Shown here piece after piece: positions 18,656 to 28,054 of a stretch of DNA of 64,000 nt. The stretch lies in NCBI RefSeq assembly GCF_048537545.1, contig NZ_CP183218.1; one strand, 5' to 3'. This DNA is from Chania fonticola_B (GTDB lineage: Bacteria; Pseudomonadota; Gammaproteobacteria; Enterobacterales; Enterobacteriaceae). The notes beneath the pieces are model-generated. The model was not told the origin of the DNA. It saw only the letters and a list, made by a program, of their open reading frames with translations, and did not search any database. Within the stretch, counting starts at the first letter, position 1, and each line of letters starts with the position of its first letter. A program made the position numbers and the translations under genes.

Positions 18656-18951
18656 GGGGCTTGGGTATCCTGGCTGGTGCCAGTTTGCGCCGCGTCGCCG
18701 CTGTCGTCGCCGTTAATCAGGCGGGTATAGACGATTTTCTGCGTGTCTTGGCCACAATGGCCGACCACCTGTCCACCGGCAAGGTTCGCCTGATCGTTAG
18801 GCACGATCTCCAGCTTGAAGCCGGATTCCGGTACGCCGTTATTGACAATCTTCTGGGCAATATCCGCCTTTATGCTCTCACATGAGGCAAAAGCGGCCAG
18901 CGGCGCGGTGGCTAACAGCAGTACACCTACTACAAGCGCTTTTTTCATCAT
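18649..18951 (-). CDS. ynfD: DUF1161 periplasmic protein YnfD
   Basis: 100 residues with a signal peptide (MMKKALVVGVLLLATAPLAAFA) and the DUF1161 core CESIKADIAQKIVNNGVP ... FKLEIVPNDQ ... VGHCGQDTQKIVY, with two cysteines probably paired in the periplasm. Same family as E. coli YnfD. Function unknown. It lies in the ynfD-ynfB-ynfA neighbourhood. Confidence 0.85.
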   Translation of the reverse strand: MMKKALVVGVLLLATAPLAAFASCESIKADIAQKIVNNGVPESGFKLEIVPNDQANLAGGQVVGHCGQDTQKIVYTRLINGDDSGDAAQTGTSQDTQAPQ

Positions 18952-19025
18952 TGGATCCTTATTTGAGACGAATGTTCTTAGTCAGGATAGCAGCATCAGG
19001 TTGAATAGTTTACCCTTACTCGCTA

Positions 19026-19385
19026 TTACTGCGTGACTGGACGGCCAGTGGTGCGATCCAGACACTTACGGGTTGACGGTTCCCAATAGGCATTGACGTT
19101 GTAGCTGTTATCACAACGATCTTCGTCATCAATAGCACGGTCAACCTTGTCAAACTCTTTCTCGACACGGGTGTTCACCTTGCTGCGCAGCGATTTGGTT
19201 TCATTCCATTGCTCTTTGCTTTGGCGAGCCTGTTCATTGCTCATGGCTGCGCCGCCGCTGCCATCAACCGTGACGCAGGTGCTGCCTTGGGTGCAAGTGG
19301 CTGCCAAGGCAGGAGCTTGCCAGGCACCGGCCAGCAATAACATGGCAGCCGGTAACATCAGGCGCGGAAGGGAGAGTAATTTCAT
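19026..19385 (-). CDS. ynfB: UPF0482/DUF1283 periplasmic protein YnfB
   Basis: 119 residues with a signal peptide ending in ALAA. The mature part has the family core EQARQSKEQWNETKSLRSKV, EKEFDKVDRAIDDEDRCD and NVNAYWEPSTRKCLDR, as in E. coli YnfB. Start at 19385 chosen because AAGGAT precedes it and a signal peptide follows. Function unknown. Divergent from ynfA. Confidence 0.85.
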   Translation of the reverse strand: MKLLSLPRLMLPAAMLLLAGAWQAPALAATCTQGSTCVTVDGSGGAAMSNEQARQSKEQWNETKSLRSKVNTRVEKEFDKVDRAIDDEDRCDNSYNVNAYWEPSTRKCLDRTTGRPVTQ

Positions 19386-19518
19386 CGTTTCATCCTTATA
19401 AATGAGTGTTGCATCCACCAGCAACACTGGCTATGGCATGGGTTAAATATATCACCGTGCTGTTATATTGCACCAGCGCATCGCCTTGTTCGTTTAATTT
19501 ACTGAGAGAATAGCGGTA

Positions 19519-19845
19519 ATGCTAAAAACCACTTTACTGTTTTTTGCCACGGCATTGGCCGAAATCATTGGCTGTTTCTTGCCGTATCTGTGGCTAAAGA
19601 AAAACGCCAGTGCCTGGTTGTTGCTGCCTGCGGCCCTTAGCCTGATGCTGTTTGTCTGGTTGTTGACACTCCATCCTGCGGCCAGTGGGCGAGTCTATGC
19701 CGCCTATGGTGGCGTTTATGTGGCAACGGCGCTGCTTTGGCTACGGGTGGTAGATGGCGTGAAGTTGTCGACTATGGATTGGCTGGGGGCTGGGGTGGCT
19801 CTGCTAGGGATGCTGATTATCGTTGCTGGCTGGCGAACTGCGTGA
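19519..19845 (+). CDS. ynfA: UPF0060 membrane protein YnfA
   Basis: 108 residues with four predicted TM helices and the family strings FFATALAEIIGCFLPYLWLK and GRVYAAYGGVYVATALLWL. UPF0060 proteins resemble SMR-type small exporters; the Shigella YnfA has been reported to act as one. Divergent from ynfB. Confidence 0.92.
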   Translation: MLKTTLLFFATALAEIIGCFLPYLWLKKNASAWLLLPAALSLMLFVWLLTLHPAASGRVYAAYGGVYVATALLWLRVVDGVKLSTMDWLGAGVALLGMLIIVAGWRTA

Positions 19846-19852
19846 GTTGAGA

Positions 19853-19875
19853 TGGCAGGGCTGGTTGCCCTGCCA
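19853..19875. terminator. Hairpin between convergent ynfA and ydfG
   Basis: Arms TGGCAGGG and CCCTGCCA with a 7-nt loop in the 43-bp gap between two converging genes. No strong T-run on either side. Confidence 0.55.
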
Positions 19876-19888
19876 CAGAGAAAAACCA

Positions 19889-20635
19889 TTAACCGCGATG
19901 AATGCTCAGCCCGGCAAAGGACTGGCTGACCGGCATCATTTCCAAGGTATTGATATTGACGCGGGCAGGCAGCGTTGCTACCCAGAATACCGCTTCGGCA
20001 ACATCATCCGGCGTCAGGGCATCTACCCCTTGATAGGTTTTATCTACCTTGCCGTCATCCCCTTTGAAACGCACGTTGGAGAACTCGGTGCCGCCAACCA
20101 TGCCTGGCTCAATATCGGTAACGCGGATATGGGTGCCGTGCAGATCGGCGCGCAGACCCAGGCTGAACTGTTTAACGAAGGCCTTGGTAGCGCCGTAAAC
20201 GTTACCACCGGCATAAGGCCAGTTGGCGGCGGTGGAGCCGATGTTGATCACGTGGCCAACGTTGCGTTCCACCATGGCTGGCAGCAGCGCACGGGTCATG
20301 TTGACCAACCCTTTGGTGTTGGTATCGATCATGGTTTCCCAATCGTCCGCATTGGCTTTGTGTGCAGGTTCCAGGCCTAACGCCAGACCGGCGTTATTCA
20401 CCAGCACGTCGACGTTGCGCAGCGCTGCGGGTAACTCTTCGATGGCTTGCTGGATCGCCGCACGGTTGCGGACATCCAAACGCACGATATGCAGTGCCTC
20501 ACCTAATTCTGCCTGCAGCGCCTCCAGGCGCTCCACACGACGGCCAGTGGCAATCACCTGATGGCCTTCACCGATAAACTTGCGGGCAATAGCTTCACCA
20601 AAACCGGAGGTAGCGCCCGTGACAAAAATAATCAT
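19889..20635 (-). CDS. ydfG: NADP-dependent 3-hydroxy acid dehydrogenase YdfG
   Basis: 248 residues. SDR with TGATSGFGEAIARKF cofactor site, NNAG, catalytic Ser and YGATK (canonical YxxxK). The C-terminus LEMMPVSQSFAGLSIHRG is YdfG-like. YdfG oxidises L-allo-threonine, serine and 3-hydroxypropionate, and reduces malonic semialdehyde from the Rut pathway. dcp lies nearby, as in E. coli, although a GNAT gene and an unknown gene intervene here. Confidence 0.93.
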   Translation of the reverse strand: MIIFVTGATSGFGEAIARKFIGEGHQVIATGRRVERLEALQAELGEALHIVRLDVRNRAAIQQAIEELPAALRNVDVLVNNAGLALGLEPAHKANADDWETMIDTNTKGLVNMTRALLPAMVERNVGHVINIGSTAANWPYAGGNVYGATKAFVKQFSLGLRADLHGTHIRVTDIEPGMVGGTEFSNVRFKGDDGKVDKTYQGVDALTPDDVAEAVFWVATLPARVNINTLEMMPVSQSFAGLSIHRG

Positions 20636-20700
20636 GCTGCTGTTCCTTAACTGTTTTTAGCCTGCATCCACTCTAACGCGGTTGCGTTAACCCTGCAATT

Positions 20701-21225
20701 TTAACCGGTGATGGCCGGTACGTGGTAAACCACACAGTCATATTTGATATTTTCGCGGCGGCCTTGCACGGTGCCACCCAGCGATTCGGCAATGCGGCGG
20801 CTTGGCGTGTTCTGCTCGGCGACCGGATAAATGAAATACGGCGGATGGTAGCGTTCGCTGGCCCATTTCGCCATGGCATGGACGATTTCGCGGCCGTAGC
20901 CGTTACCGTGCAGGCTCTCTTTCACCCAGATCCCGAGTTCTGGTTTTTGCTGGTGCAGATTATGCACGCCGCCCATGCCAACGAACTGCTTGCTGTCACG
21001 TAACCGGGGCACAAAGATGACTTCTTCACCTTCGCGGATCAACGGCAGCCAGCCTTCCCAGACGTTGGCAAACGCCTCGGGAGACTCTTCTGGTTCAAAG
21101 GTCATAAAACGCGTTAGCGTAGGGGTGATCGCCTGGTAAACATCGTCGGCGTCTGCTGCGGTAAAGGGGGCAATCAACAACCGATCGGTGTTCACACGGC
21201 ACTGAGTAAGGTCACTGTGCATCAT
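20701..21225 (-). CDS. GNAT family N-acetyltransferase (RimJ/RimL type)
   Basis: 174 residues. GNAT fold with the acetyl-CoA loop KESLHGNGYGREIVHAM and the late helix NTPSRRIAESLGG, as in RimJ/RimL-like enzymes that acetylate protein N-termini or small amines. Substrate unknown. GAGG precedes the tandem ATGs. Downstream of the membrane-protein gene at 21467 but separated by a terminator, so probably its own unit. Confidence 0.85.
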   Translation of the reverse strand: MMHSDLTQCRVNTDRLLIAPFTAADADDVYQAITPTLTRFMTFEPEESPEAFANVWEGWLPLIREGEEVIFVPRLRDSKQFVGMGGVHNLHQQKPELGIWVKESLHGNGYGREIVHAMAKWASERYHPPYFIYPVAEQNTPSRRIAESLGGTVQGRRENIKYDCVVYHVPAITG

Positions 21226-21262
21226 TATTATTACCTCGCTTTTCAGGCCTAAAACGGCAAAA

Positions 21263-21289
21263 ATCCGCTCCCGTTAAAACGGGGCGGAT
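21263..21289 (-). terminator. Rho-independent terminator of the 21467-22876 gene
   Basis: On the minus strand ATCCGC-CCCGTT pairs with AACGGG-A-GCGGAT (one bulge) and is followed by TTTTTG. It lies 178 bp after the stop of the upstream minus-strand gene. Confidence 0.75.
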
Positions 21290-21394
21290 CATCGATATTA
21301 CGTTGATTAGCGGCAGATGCGACTTATTTTTTCATCGGTGTGGAAACGGGCAAGATCCTACTGGCTGATTTCTTTACCCGCTTCGGCTTTGAGG

Positions 21395-21454
21395 GTGTCG
21401 CTACACTATCCCGTTGAAGTCATCGCCCAGTCTGTTCGTTGGTATCTGGCTTAA
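21395..21454 (+). mobile_element. Remnant of an IS6-family transposase N-terminus
   Basis: Twenty codons reading VSLHYPVEVIAQSVRWYLA then a stop. HYPVEVIAQSVRWYLA matches the conserved start of IS6/IS26-type transposases. Nothing further of the transposase is readable and no terminal repeats were found. It is a decayed insertion scar. Confidence 0.55.
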
Positions 21455-21466
21455 TGCTGCAAAACC

Positions 21467-22876
21467 TTATTTTTGCACGCCGCAAACTTCCTCGATCCGT
21501 TGGTTACCATTCTCAAATGTATACCCATTGATGAAGTTAGACAGCGCGTCCCTGAGTTGCGTACAGGTGATACCGGCTTTGTGTAATGCACTGACCACAT
21601 GCGAGCCTGCCTCCTCGGTATAAAAACCGTGAGCAAGCTGCGATGGCGACCAAGATGCATGGTGAGCTAATATGTCGCGCATCACTATCGTCAGTACCTG
21701 CGGGTCATCACCAGTATATTTTTTTGCTCGGCCGATAGCCTCTTTCAGCACCGGATTGTTCCCTTTTTTATCTTTATAATCCATCCACTGCACGACATTT
21801 CGCTCGAGTATCGACTGGATCACGGGACGTGGAGCATACTCAACCAAGTATTCCCAAAGCGACGCAGAGTAATCGGCGGCAGGTTTTTCCTTAAGGATGC
21901 CTGGATCAGCAGTGATTTTATCTGCGACAATCAACATACCCAGCAGCGCTTCGGCCTGAATACGGTAGACTGGTTTTTCAGGAGGATGGTATCCCCATAA
22001 AAACTGAATAAGTTCCGCATTTGCTTGTGATAAAACTCGGGCGTAAACCTCATTACTCAGTAGCTCAGGCATCTTATCAAGGATAATTTTCACGATAGCT
22101 TTATACCGCTGCAGCTGTTCTTCAGTCGGAGTAACCGAGAAGTAGAAATGCTGATCTAACGGATTATCTTTGCGAAGGAAGGCTCGGTTGTTTTTCGCCT
22201 GTTCATCATCGCCATCCAGTTGTTCACTAAACACGCGAAGCGCATTTAGATTATGATGTTTTACCGCAGTTGAGAAGATTGAGCCATTAAAGGCATATGT
22301 CTGAAATGGATTTGCGCCTCTGGCCAGCAACGCTCTAAACGTTGTTTCAGGCATATCCGTGTTATCTGCGGCTTTAACCAACATTTCCTGGCGAAACGTC
22401 GGATCCTCAAGCCGCCGATTAAAGGCTTCACTACTTTGGGCGATATTACGTAGCTGGTGCATATCTCTGGCAGTCTGTAGTTCGGCATACCAACTTGGTT
22501 TGAAGGTGCCAATGGCGACGAAAAACAAGGCCAGAGCAAAGAAATGGCCCAATAGTACCCCGCCAGTGACAGGTCTCAGTGCTCTGAACAGAAGAGAACA
22601 ACCCCCAATCCCCCCAAGCATTGCGAGAGAAGCCATGAGGAACATGTCGAAGGTTGGAGAGATCCCGTAGAAAGTTAACCCCCACCATACGATCAATATG
22701 ACCAGAATTTGAGGTAAAACCAGCCATAGTAACAGGATACGGCTTCCTGAGTGCCTAAAGGATCTGGCCAGTATAAATAGAATAATCGCCCCCAATAAAA
22801 AGGGAGCCGCGATCAGCACTAATAGAATAAAAACATCAAACAGCGTAAAACTGGCGACACTCAGCATCACTAACAT
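21467..22876 (-). CDS. Membrane protein with helical repeat-like cytoplasmic region, unknown function
   Basis: 469 residues. Four hydrophobic helices in residues 1-125, then a long soluble region with weak ankyrin-like phrasing (TTFRALLARGANPFQ, NLNALRVFSEQLDG, ALLGMLIVADKITADP, ALHKAGITCTQLRDA). The combination of membrane anchor and helical repeats recalls proteins that shield against toxins or form scaffolds, but I recognise no named family. Closed by a strong terminator and preceded by a 390-bp spacer, so monocistronic. Next to the IS6 scar. Confidence 0.75.
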   Translation of the reverse strand: MLVMLSVASFTLFDVFILLVLIAAPFLLGAIILFILARSFRHSGSRILLLWLVLPQILVILIVWWGLTFYGISPTFDMFLMASLAMLGGIGGCSLLFRALRPVTGGVLLGHFFALALFFVAIGTFKPSWYAELQTARDMHQLRNIAQSSEAFNRRLEDPTFRQEMLVKAADNTDMPETTFRALLARGANPFQTYAFNGSIFSTAVKHHNLNALRVFSEQLDGDDEQAKNNRAFLRKDNPLDQHFYFSVTPTEEQLQRYKAIVKIILDKMPELLSNEVYARVLSQANAELIQFLWGYHPPEKPVYRIQAEALLGMLIVADKITADPGILKEKPAADYSASLWEYLVEYAPRPVIQSILERNVVQWMDYKDKKGNNPVLKEAIGRAKKYTGDDPQVLTIVMRDILAHHASWSPSQLAHGFYTEEAGSHVVSALHKAGITCTQLRDALSNFINGYTFENGNQRIEEVCGVQK

Positions 22877-23339
22877 TCCTTGTTACGTATGTTTAATAAT
22901 TACAATGACATAATATCCTAAATAAAATCCTGTGCCTATTCCCCTGAATAGAGGTTAGCGATCTGGCCGCTGGCGGGATAAACAGCGTCAGGGTAAGAAT
23001 ATGGGCGGAAATGCCGTGTTCATTTCTAGTGGCTTCAGCACGAATAACAGAAACCCGTTTCAAAAATCACCCTGTCGGATTGTCGGGCAGAACCCATCAT
23101 GGGGGAGAACAAAAGAAGTTAATGGCGCGATGATTAACGGGCACGGCAAATGTGCCCGTAGGGATAATCTAGCGTCGAACCGGTTCGGTTTTTACCGATT
23201 TGCCACGTGGCCAGTTTGTTGCGGTTATTTTTGCTCAAACGACCATCTGAGCCTAAGCTAGGCTATGTTGCTGAATTTGCAGCTTCTATCCAAGTGGACG
23301 CAGCGTCCCTGGATTAAGACATGGAGGAGTTTCAATTTG
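22877..23339. other. 463-bp spacer upstream of dcp
   Basis: No convincing gene. It contains a perfect 8-bp inverted repeat ACGGGCAC/GTGCCCGT (23137-23144 and 23152-23159) and the dcp leader. An 86-codon open frame at 23001 has no ribosome site, no family features and ends in the dcp leader, so it is not called. Confidence 0.5.
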
Positions 23340-25502
23340 ATGCGTTTATCAACCCTGGTACTGGCGATCGGCGTTGCGTTAAGCATGCCCGCGCTGGCAG
23401 AAACCCATACCCAGACAAAGGAGGCGAAAGTGGCCGGAGAAGTTAAACAGGATAAGCAGGGAGAAAACCCGTTCTTTGCCGCCAGTCAGTTGCCATTCCA
23501 GGCCCCTCGTTTTGATGTCATCAGCGAAAGCGATTATGCCCCGGCCATTGCCGCCGGTATCCAGCAGAAACTGGCAGAAGTCGAAAAGATCGCCAATAAC
23601 CCGGCTGAGCCTACGTTTGACAATACCTTCGTGGCGCTGGAAAAAAGTGGCGCACTGCTGACGCGCACCATGAACGTGTTCGGCGCGATGACCTCCGCCA
23701 ACACCAGTGACACACTGCAAAAGCTGGATGAAGAAACCTCACCGAAGCTGGCGGCGTTAGACGATGCCATCATGCTCAACAGCAAACTGTTTGCGCGCAT
23801 CAAGGCGATTTACGATCGGCGTGATAGCCTCAACTTGGACCCCGAGTCCTTGCGGCTGGTAGAGGTTACCTACAAGAACTATGTGCTGGCCGGGGCCAAT
23901 CTTTCTGAAGCGGATAAAACCCAACTTAAAGCGTTGAACCAGGAAGCGGCGACGCTGAGTACCCAGTTCACCAATAAATTACTGGCTGCCAGCAAAAACG
24001 GCGCGTTGGCGATAGGTGATAAAAACCTGCTGGCCGGGCTTTCAGAGGGCGAGTTGGCGGCAGCAGCGCAGGCGGCCAGTGAACGCAAGCTGGATAAGCA
24101 ATGGCTGTTGGTATTGCAGAACACCACGCAACAGCCTGATTTGCAAAACCTGCAAGATCGCGATACTCGCCAAAAGTTGTTCAAAGCTTCGATCAACCGC
24201 GCAGAAAAAAATGACGCCAACGATACCCGTCAAACCCTGGCGCGGTTAGCTAAAGTGCGTGCCGAGCAGGCCAAACTGCTGGGCTTCCCGAACTATGCCG
24301 CCTGGAAGTTGCAAAATCAGATGGCGAAAACCCCGGATGCGGCGTTGGCGTTTATGCGTAATATCGTGCCTGCCGCTACGGCCCGGGCAGAGCGTGAGGC
24401 CAAAGACATTCAGGCAGTGATCGATCGGCAAAACGGCGGTTTTCAGCTGGCCGCCTGGGATTGGCAGTTCTATGCCGAGCAGGTGCGTAAAGAGAAGTAC
24501 GATCTGGATGAATCACAGATCAAGCCTTACTTTGAGATGAACAACGTGCTGCATAACGGCGTATTCTATGCCGCCAATTTGCTGTACGGCATCAGCTTTA
24601 AAGAACGTAAAGATATCCCGGTTTATCATCCTGACGTGCGGATATACGAGGTATTTGATAAAGACGGCCAGTCTCTGGCGCTGTTCTACACCGATTTCTT
24701 TAAGCGAGACAACAAGGGCGGCGGCGCCTGGATGAGCAACTTCGTTGAGCAGTCCAAACTCAACGGCACCAAGCCGGTGATTTACAACGTCTCCAACTTC
24801 ACCAAACCCGCATCGGGCCAACCAGCGTTGCTGTCCTATGATGACGTAATCACCATGTTCCACGAGTTTGGCCATGCGCTGCACGGCATGTTTGCCGATC
24901 AGCAATATCCAAGCCTGTCCGGTACCAACACTGCCCGCGATTTTGTCGAGTTCCCGTCGCAGTTTAACGAGCACTGGGCCAGCGATCCGCAGGTATTTGC
25001 CCACTTTGCCAAGCACTACCAAACGGGTGAAGCGATGCCGCAGGCGTTGGCCGATAAAATCAACAAGGCCGACAAGTTCAACAAGGGTTACGCCATGACC
25101 GAACTGTTGGCCGCCGCGCTGCTGGATATGCATTGGCATATGCTCGGCGCCGATCAGCCGCAGCAGGACGTGGACAAGTTCGAGGCCGCATCGCTGCGCC
25201 AGGACAAGATCGACCTCAGCTATGTGCCACCACGCTATCGCTCCAGCTATTTCCAGCATATCTGGGGCAACGGCTATGCGGCCGGTTATTACGCCTATCT
25301 GTGGACGGAGATGTTGGCAGATGACGCCTTCCAATGGTTCAGCGATAACGGCGGATTAACGGCAGAGAATGGCCAGCGTTTCCGTGAGCAGGTGTTGTCA
25401 CAGGGCAACAGCCAGGATTTGGAAAAGCTGTACGTTAAATGGCGTGGGCAGGAGCCGAGTATTGAACCGATGCTGATCAACCGCGGGCTGAAGGATAAGT
25501 AA
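23340..25502 (+). CDS. dcp: Peptidyl-dipeptidase Dcp with signal peptide
   Basis: 720 residues. M3A zinc metallopeptidase that removes C-terminal dipeptides. Zinc site HEFGH at residues 508-512, third ligand in FVEFPSQ downstream, and the substrate-binding region YVPPRYRSSYFQHIWG. Unlike E. coli Dcp, which starts directly at the mature domain, this protein has a clear signal peptide (MRLSTLVLAIGVALSMPALA) and a 25-residue charged linker, so it is probably periplasmic. Start at 23340 chosen for that peptide and GGAGGAG upstream. Confidence 0.93.
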   Translation: MRLSTLVLAIGVALSMPALAETHTQTKEAKVAGEVKQDKQGENPFFAASQLPFQAPRFDVISESDYAPAIAAGIQQKLAEVEKIANNPAEPTFDNTFVALEKSGALLTRTMNVFGAMTSANTSDTLQKLDEETSPKLAALDDAIMLNSKLFARIKAIYDRRDSLNLDPESLRLVEVTYKNYVLAGANLSEADKTQLKALNQEAATLSTQFTNKLLAASKNGALAIGDKNLLAGLSEGELAAAAQAASERKLDKQWLLVLQNTTQQPDLQNLQDRDTRQKLFKASINRAEKNDANDTRQTLARLAKVRAEQAKLLGFPNYAAWKLQNQMAKTPDAALAFMRNIVPAATARAEREAKDIQAVIDRQNGGFQLAAWDWQFYAEQVRKEKYDLDESQIKPYFEMNNVLHNGVFYAANLLYGISFKERKDIPVYHPDVRIYEVFDKDGQSLALFYTDFFKRDNKGGGAWMSNFVEQSKLNGTKPVIYNVSNFTKPASGQPALLSYDDVITMFHEFGHALHGMFADQQYPSLSGTNTARDFVEFPSQFNEHWASDPQVFAHFAKHYQTGEAMPQALADKINKADKFNKGYAMTELLAAALLDMHWHMLGADQPQQDVDKFEAASLRQDKIDLSYVPPRYRSSYFQHIWGNGYAAGYYAYLWTEMLADDAFQWFSDNGGLTAENGQRFREQVLSQGNSQDLEKLYVKWRGQEPSIEPMLINRGLKDK

Positions 25503-25912
25503 CTACGTTTAACGCTCTCCGAGGGCAGGTGACTGCTCTCGGATGGCTATAATCGATGCCATGAAAGAGAATTGTGTGAGGCCGATCGTTTTTCTGTGTA
25601 ACCGAAATTAACCGTAGTGAGATTAATCCTTGTAATTAACAGGGCTACCAACACGTGTTGGTTTAAATAACCGCGAAATCCATCCTATTGTTTTAATGAG
25701 TTTATCTTCAGCATAAAATTTCCCCCTGGTATAAAAACCATAAGGAAAGGTGTTTAACGCCTGGATTAATATGATTAACGTCACAGATTAACCGCTGAAA
25801 ACGGTGCGGCGACAAGTTACGATCATAATCTCAACTCCGATAGTTGCCGCTTTACTGTTGTCGGGTTCCGATTTAAAACAAACACCTGTTCAAAAACAAA
25901 CAAGTGTTAATT
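25503..25912. other. Spacer between dcp and psuK
   Basis: 410 bp. A hairpin TCCGAGGGCAG/CTGCTCTCGGA (25518-25543, one G-T pair) follows the dcp stop and may terminate it. Near psuK there are two direct copies of AAAACAAACA (25875-25884 and 25893-25902), 18 bp apart, a possible regulator site. No gene is supported. Confidence 0.5.
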
Positions 25913-27016
25913 ATGACCAACCGGGAAAAACAGATACTGCAACTCCTTCGGCGGGACCCGTTGATTCAACAACACGAAATCGCCGATATTCTAGGTATTA
26001 GCCGTTCTGGTGTGGCAGGCCATATCATGAATTTGATGAATAAAGGTTATATTAAAGGTAAAGGCTATATTCTCTCTGAACATCGTTATGTGGTCACCGT
26101 TGGTTCGGTAAACATGGACGTTTGTGGTTATGCCAATACGCAGTTGGTTTATGAAGACTCCAATCCAGGGAAAATAAAATGTACCCCAGGCGGGGTTGGG
26201 CGAAATATATCACAGAACATTGCGTTATTAGGGGCCGAATGCCACCTGGTTTCCGTGGTTGGTGACGATTTCTACGGCACGACGCTATTGGAACAGGCAA
26301 AACTGGCGGGCGTCAACGTGGATAATTGCCACCGACTGCATGGTGAGAATACCTCGACCTACGTTTCGTTGCTGGATGGCAGTGGTGAAATGCTGGTCGC
26401 TATCAACGATATGCGCATCCTGGAAAAATTGACCCCGGCGCTGTTATCCCATTCCAAAGAGTTAATTCAGCACTGTGGCGTATTGGTGCTGGACTGCAAC
26501 CTGACGGAAGACGCGCTGGCCTGGTTATTTACCAATGCCGGTAATGTGCCGGTATTTGTCGATACGGTTTCCGCTTTTAAAGCGCCAAAAATCAAAAACT
26601 GGCTATCGCATATCCATACGTTGAAGCCGAATCGGATTGAGGCGGAAATCCTCAGCGGGATGAAAATAGCCCAGACTAGCGACGCACCGGCGGTGGCCCA
26701 ATGGTTCCACCAGCAAGGAGTTCAGCGTTTGGCGCTGAGTATGGGGAGCCACGGCGTTTATTTCAGCGAAGTAGATGGCCAGCACGGTTGGTCGGCACCG
26801 CTGCCGACTCAGGTAGTCAACGTCACCGGAGCCGGGGATGCCATGATGGCGGGGCTGGTGAGTTGCTGGCTGGAGGATTTCCCACTCGATCACAGTATCC
26901 GTTTTGCCCAGGGCTGTTCGGCAATGACCCTGGCCTCTGAGTTCACCAATAACCCGAACCTGTCGCAAGGCAGCGTTCAAAAACTTTTGGAATTACAATC
27001 ATGCAAAATAGCCTAA
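25913..27016 (+). CDS. psuK: Pseudouridine kinase PsuK with N-terminal DNA-binding domain
   Basis: 367 residues. Residues 1-55 form a winged helix-turn-helix (HEIADILGISRSGVAGHI), followed by a PfkB-type kinase with GGVGRNISQNIALLG and the catalytic NVTGAGDAMMAGL (about residue 303). PsuK phosphorylates pseudouridine to pseudouridine 5'-phosphate. The DNA-binding domain suggests that it may also regulate. ATG at 25913 chosen over GTG at 25904; neither has a strong ribosome site. Overlaps psuG by 16 nt. Confidence 0.9.
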   Translation: MTNREKQILQLLRRDPLIQQHEIADILGISRSGVAGHIMNLMNKGYIKGKGYILSEHRYVVTVGSVNMDVCGYANTQLVYEDSNPGKIKCTPGGVGRNISQNIALLGAECHLVSVVGDDFYGTTLLEQAKLAGVNVDNCHRLHGENTSTYVSLLDGSGEMLVAINDMRILEKLTPALLSHSKELIQHCGVLVLDCNLTEDALAWLFTNAGNVPVFVDTVSAFKAPKIKNWLSHIHTLKPNRIEAEILSGMKIAQTSDAPAVAQWFHQQGVQRLALSMGSHGVYFSEVDGQHGWSAPLPTQVVNVTGAGDAMMAGLVSCWLEDFPLDHSIRFAQGCSAMTLASEFTNNPNLSQGSVQKLLELQSCKIA

Positions 27017-27939
27017 TCACCCATCAATATCTGGATATCGCTCCTGAAGTGGCGCTTGCTCTGGCCGAAAATCGGCCGGTGGTGGCGTTGGAATCGACGA
27101 TCATTTCCCACGGCATGCCTTACCCGCAAAACGTTGAAACTGCCTTGCAGGTAGAGGAAAAGATCCGTGCCAACGGGGCGGTGCCAGCGACCATTGCGGT
27201 GATCAATGGGCGCATGAAGGCGGGGCTATCCCATGATGAGATAGAAACGCTGGGCCGCGAAGGGCACCGGGTCGCCAAAGTGAGCCGCCGCGACTTGCCG
27301 TTTGTGATTGCCAGCGGCAAAAACGGCGCAACCACCGTGGCTTCTACCATGATCATTGCCGAACTGGCCGGGATCAGCGTATTTGCCACCGGCGGGATTG
27401 GCGGTGTGCACCGTGGCGCGCAGCAGACGTTTGATATTTCTGCCGATTTACAGGAATTGGCACAAACCAACGTGGCGGTGATTTGCGCCGGTGCCAAATC
27501 GATCCTGGATCTCGGTTTAACCACCGAATATCTGGAAACCCACGGCGTGCCTTTGGTGGGATACGGCACCGATAGCCTGCCCGCATTTTTCAGTCGTACC
27601 AGCCCTTACTCCGTTAGCGTACGCCTGGATACGCCGCAGGAAATCGCCCGGGCAATGGCCGCCAAGTGGGCGGCTGGCTTGCAGGGCGGAATGGTGATTG
27701 CCAACCCAATCCCAGAGCAGTACGCCATGCCTGAAGAAAAGATCAACCAGGCCATTGAGCAGGCGGTTCAGGAATCGGTGGAACAGGGGGTGTCCGGCAA
27801 GGAGAGTACACCATTCCTGCTGGCCAGAGTCGCTGAATTGACCGGCGGCGATAGCCTGCAGGCCAATATTCAGCTGGTGTTTAATAATGCTGAGCTGGCG
27901 GCCAAGATCGCGGGTCATTATCAGCTAAATTGCGCTTAA
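27001..27939 (+). CDS. psuG: Pseudouridine-5'-phosphate glycosidase PsuG
   Basis: 312 residues. Indigoidine-synthase-A/PsuG family with ESTIISHGMPYPQN (from residue 31) and VFATGGIGGVHRGAQ. It splits pseudouridine 5'-phosphate into uracil and ribose 5-phosphate, the step after PsuK. Start overlaps the end of psuK. Confidence 0.94.
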   Translation: MQNSLITHQYLDIAPEVALALAENRPVVALESTIISHGMPYPQNVETALQVEEKIRANGAVPATIAVINGRMKAGLSHDEIETLGREGHRVAKVSRRDLPFVIASGKNGATTVASTMIIAELAGISVFATGGIGGVHRGAQQTFDISADLQELAQTNVAVICAGAKSILDLGLTTEYLETHGVPLVGYGTDSLPAFFSRTSPYSVSVRLDTPQEIARAMAAKWAAGLQGGMVIANPIPEQYAMPEEKINQAIEQAVQESVEQGVSGKESTPFLLARVAELTGGDSLQANIQLVFNNAELAAKIAGHYQLNCA

Positions 27940-28054
27940 CGCTTAAATTAGCACTCTACGTTTGTCCTTGATAAATCACTTCTGCCTCGGTAGGCGGCAG
28001 GCTATTGCCGTTTGCCGAGTAAAGAAGGAAGTAAACAAAATAGAAGGGGGCCTT

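Noticed and set aside
23001..23261. 86-codon open frame between the unknown membrane gene and dcp
   Set aside because: No ribosome site or family feature; it ends in the dcp leader.
24513..25334. 273-codon open frame antisense to dcp
   Set aside because: A product of the GC-rich codon pattern of dcp; no start signal or domain.
25804..26001. 65-codon open frame upstream of psuK
   Set aside because: Overlaps the psuK start in another frame; no support.
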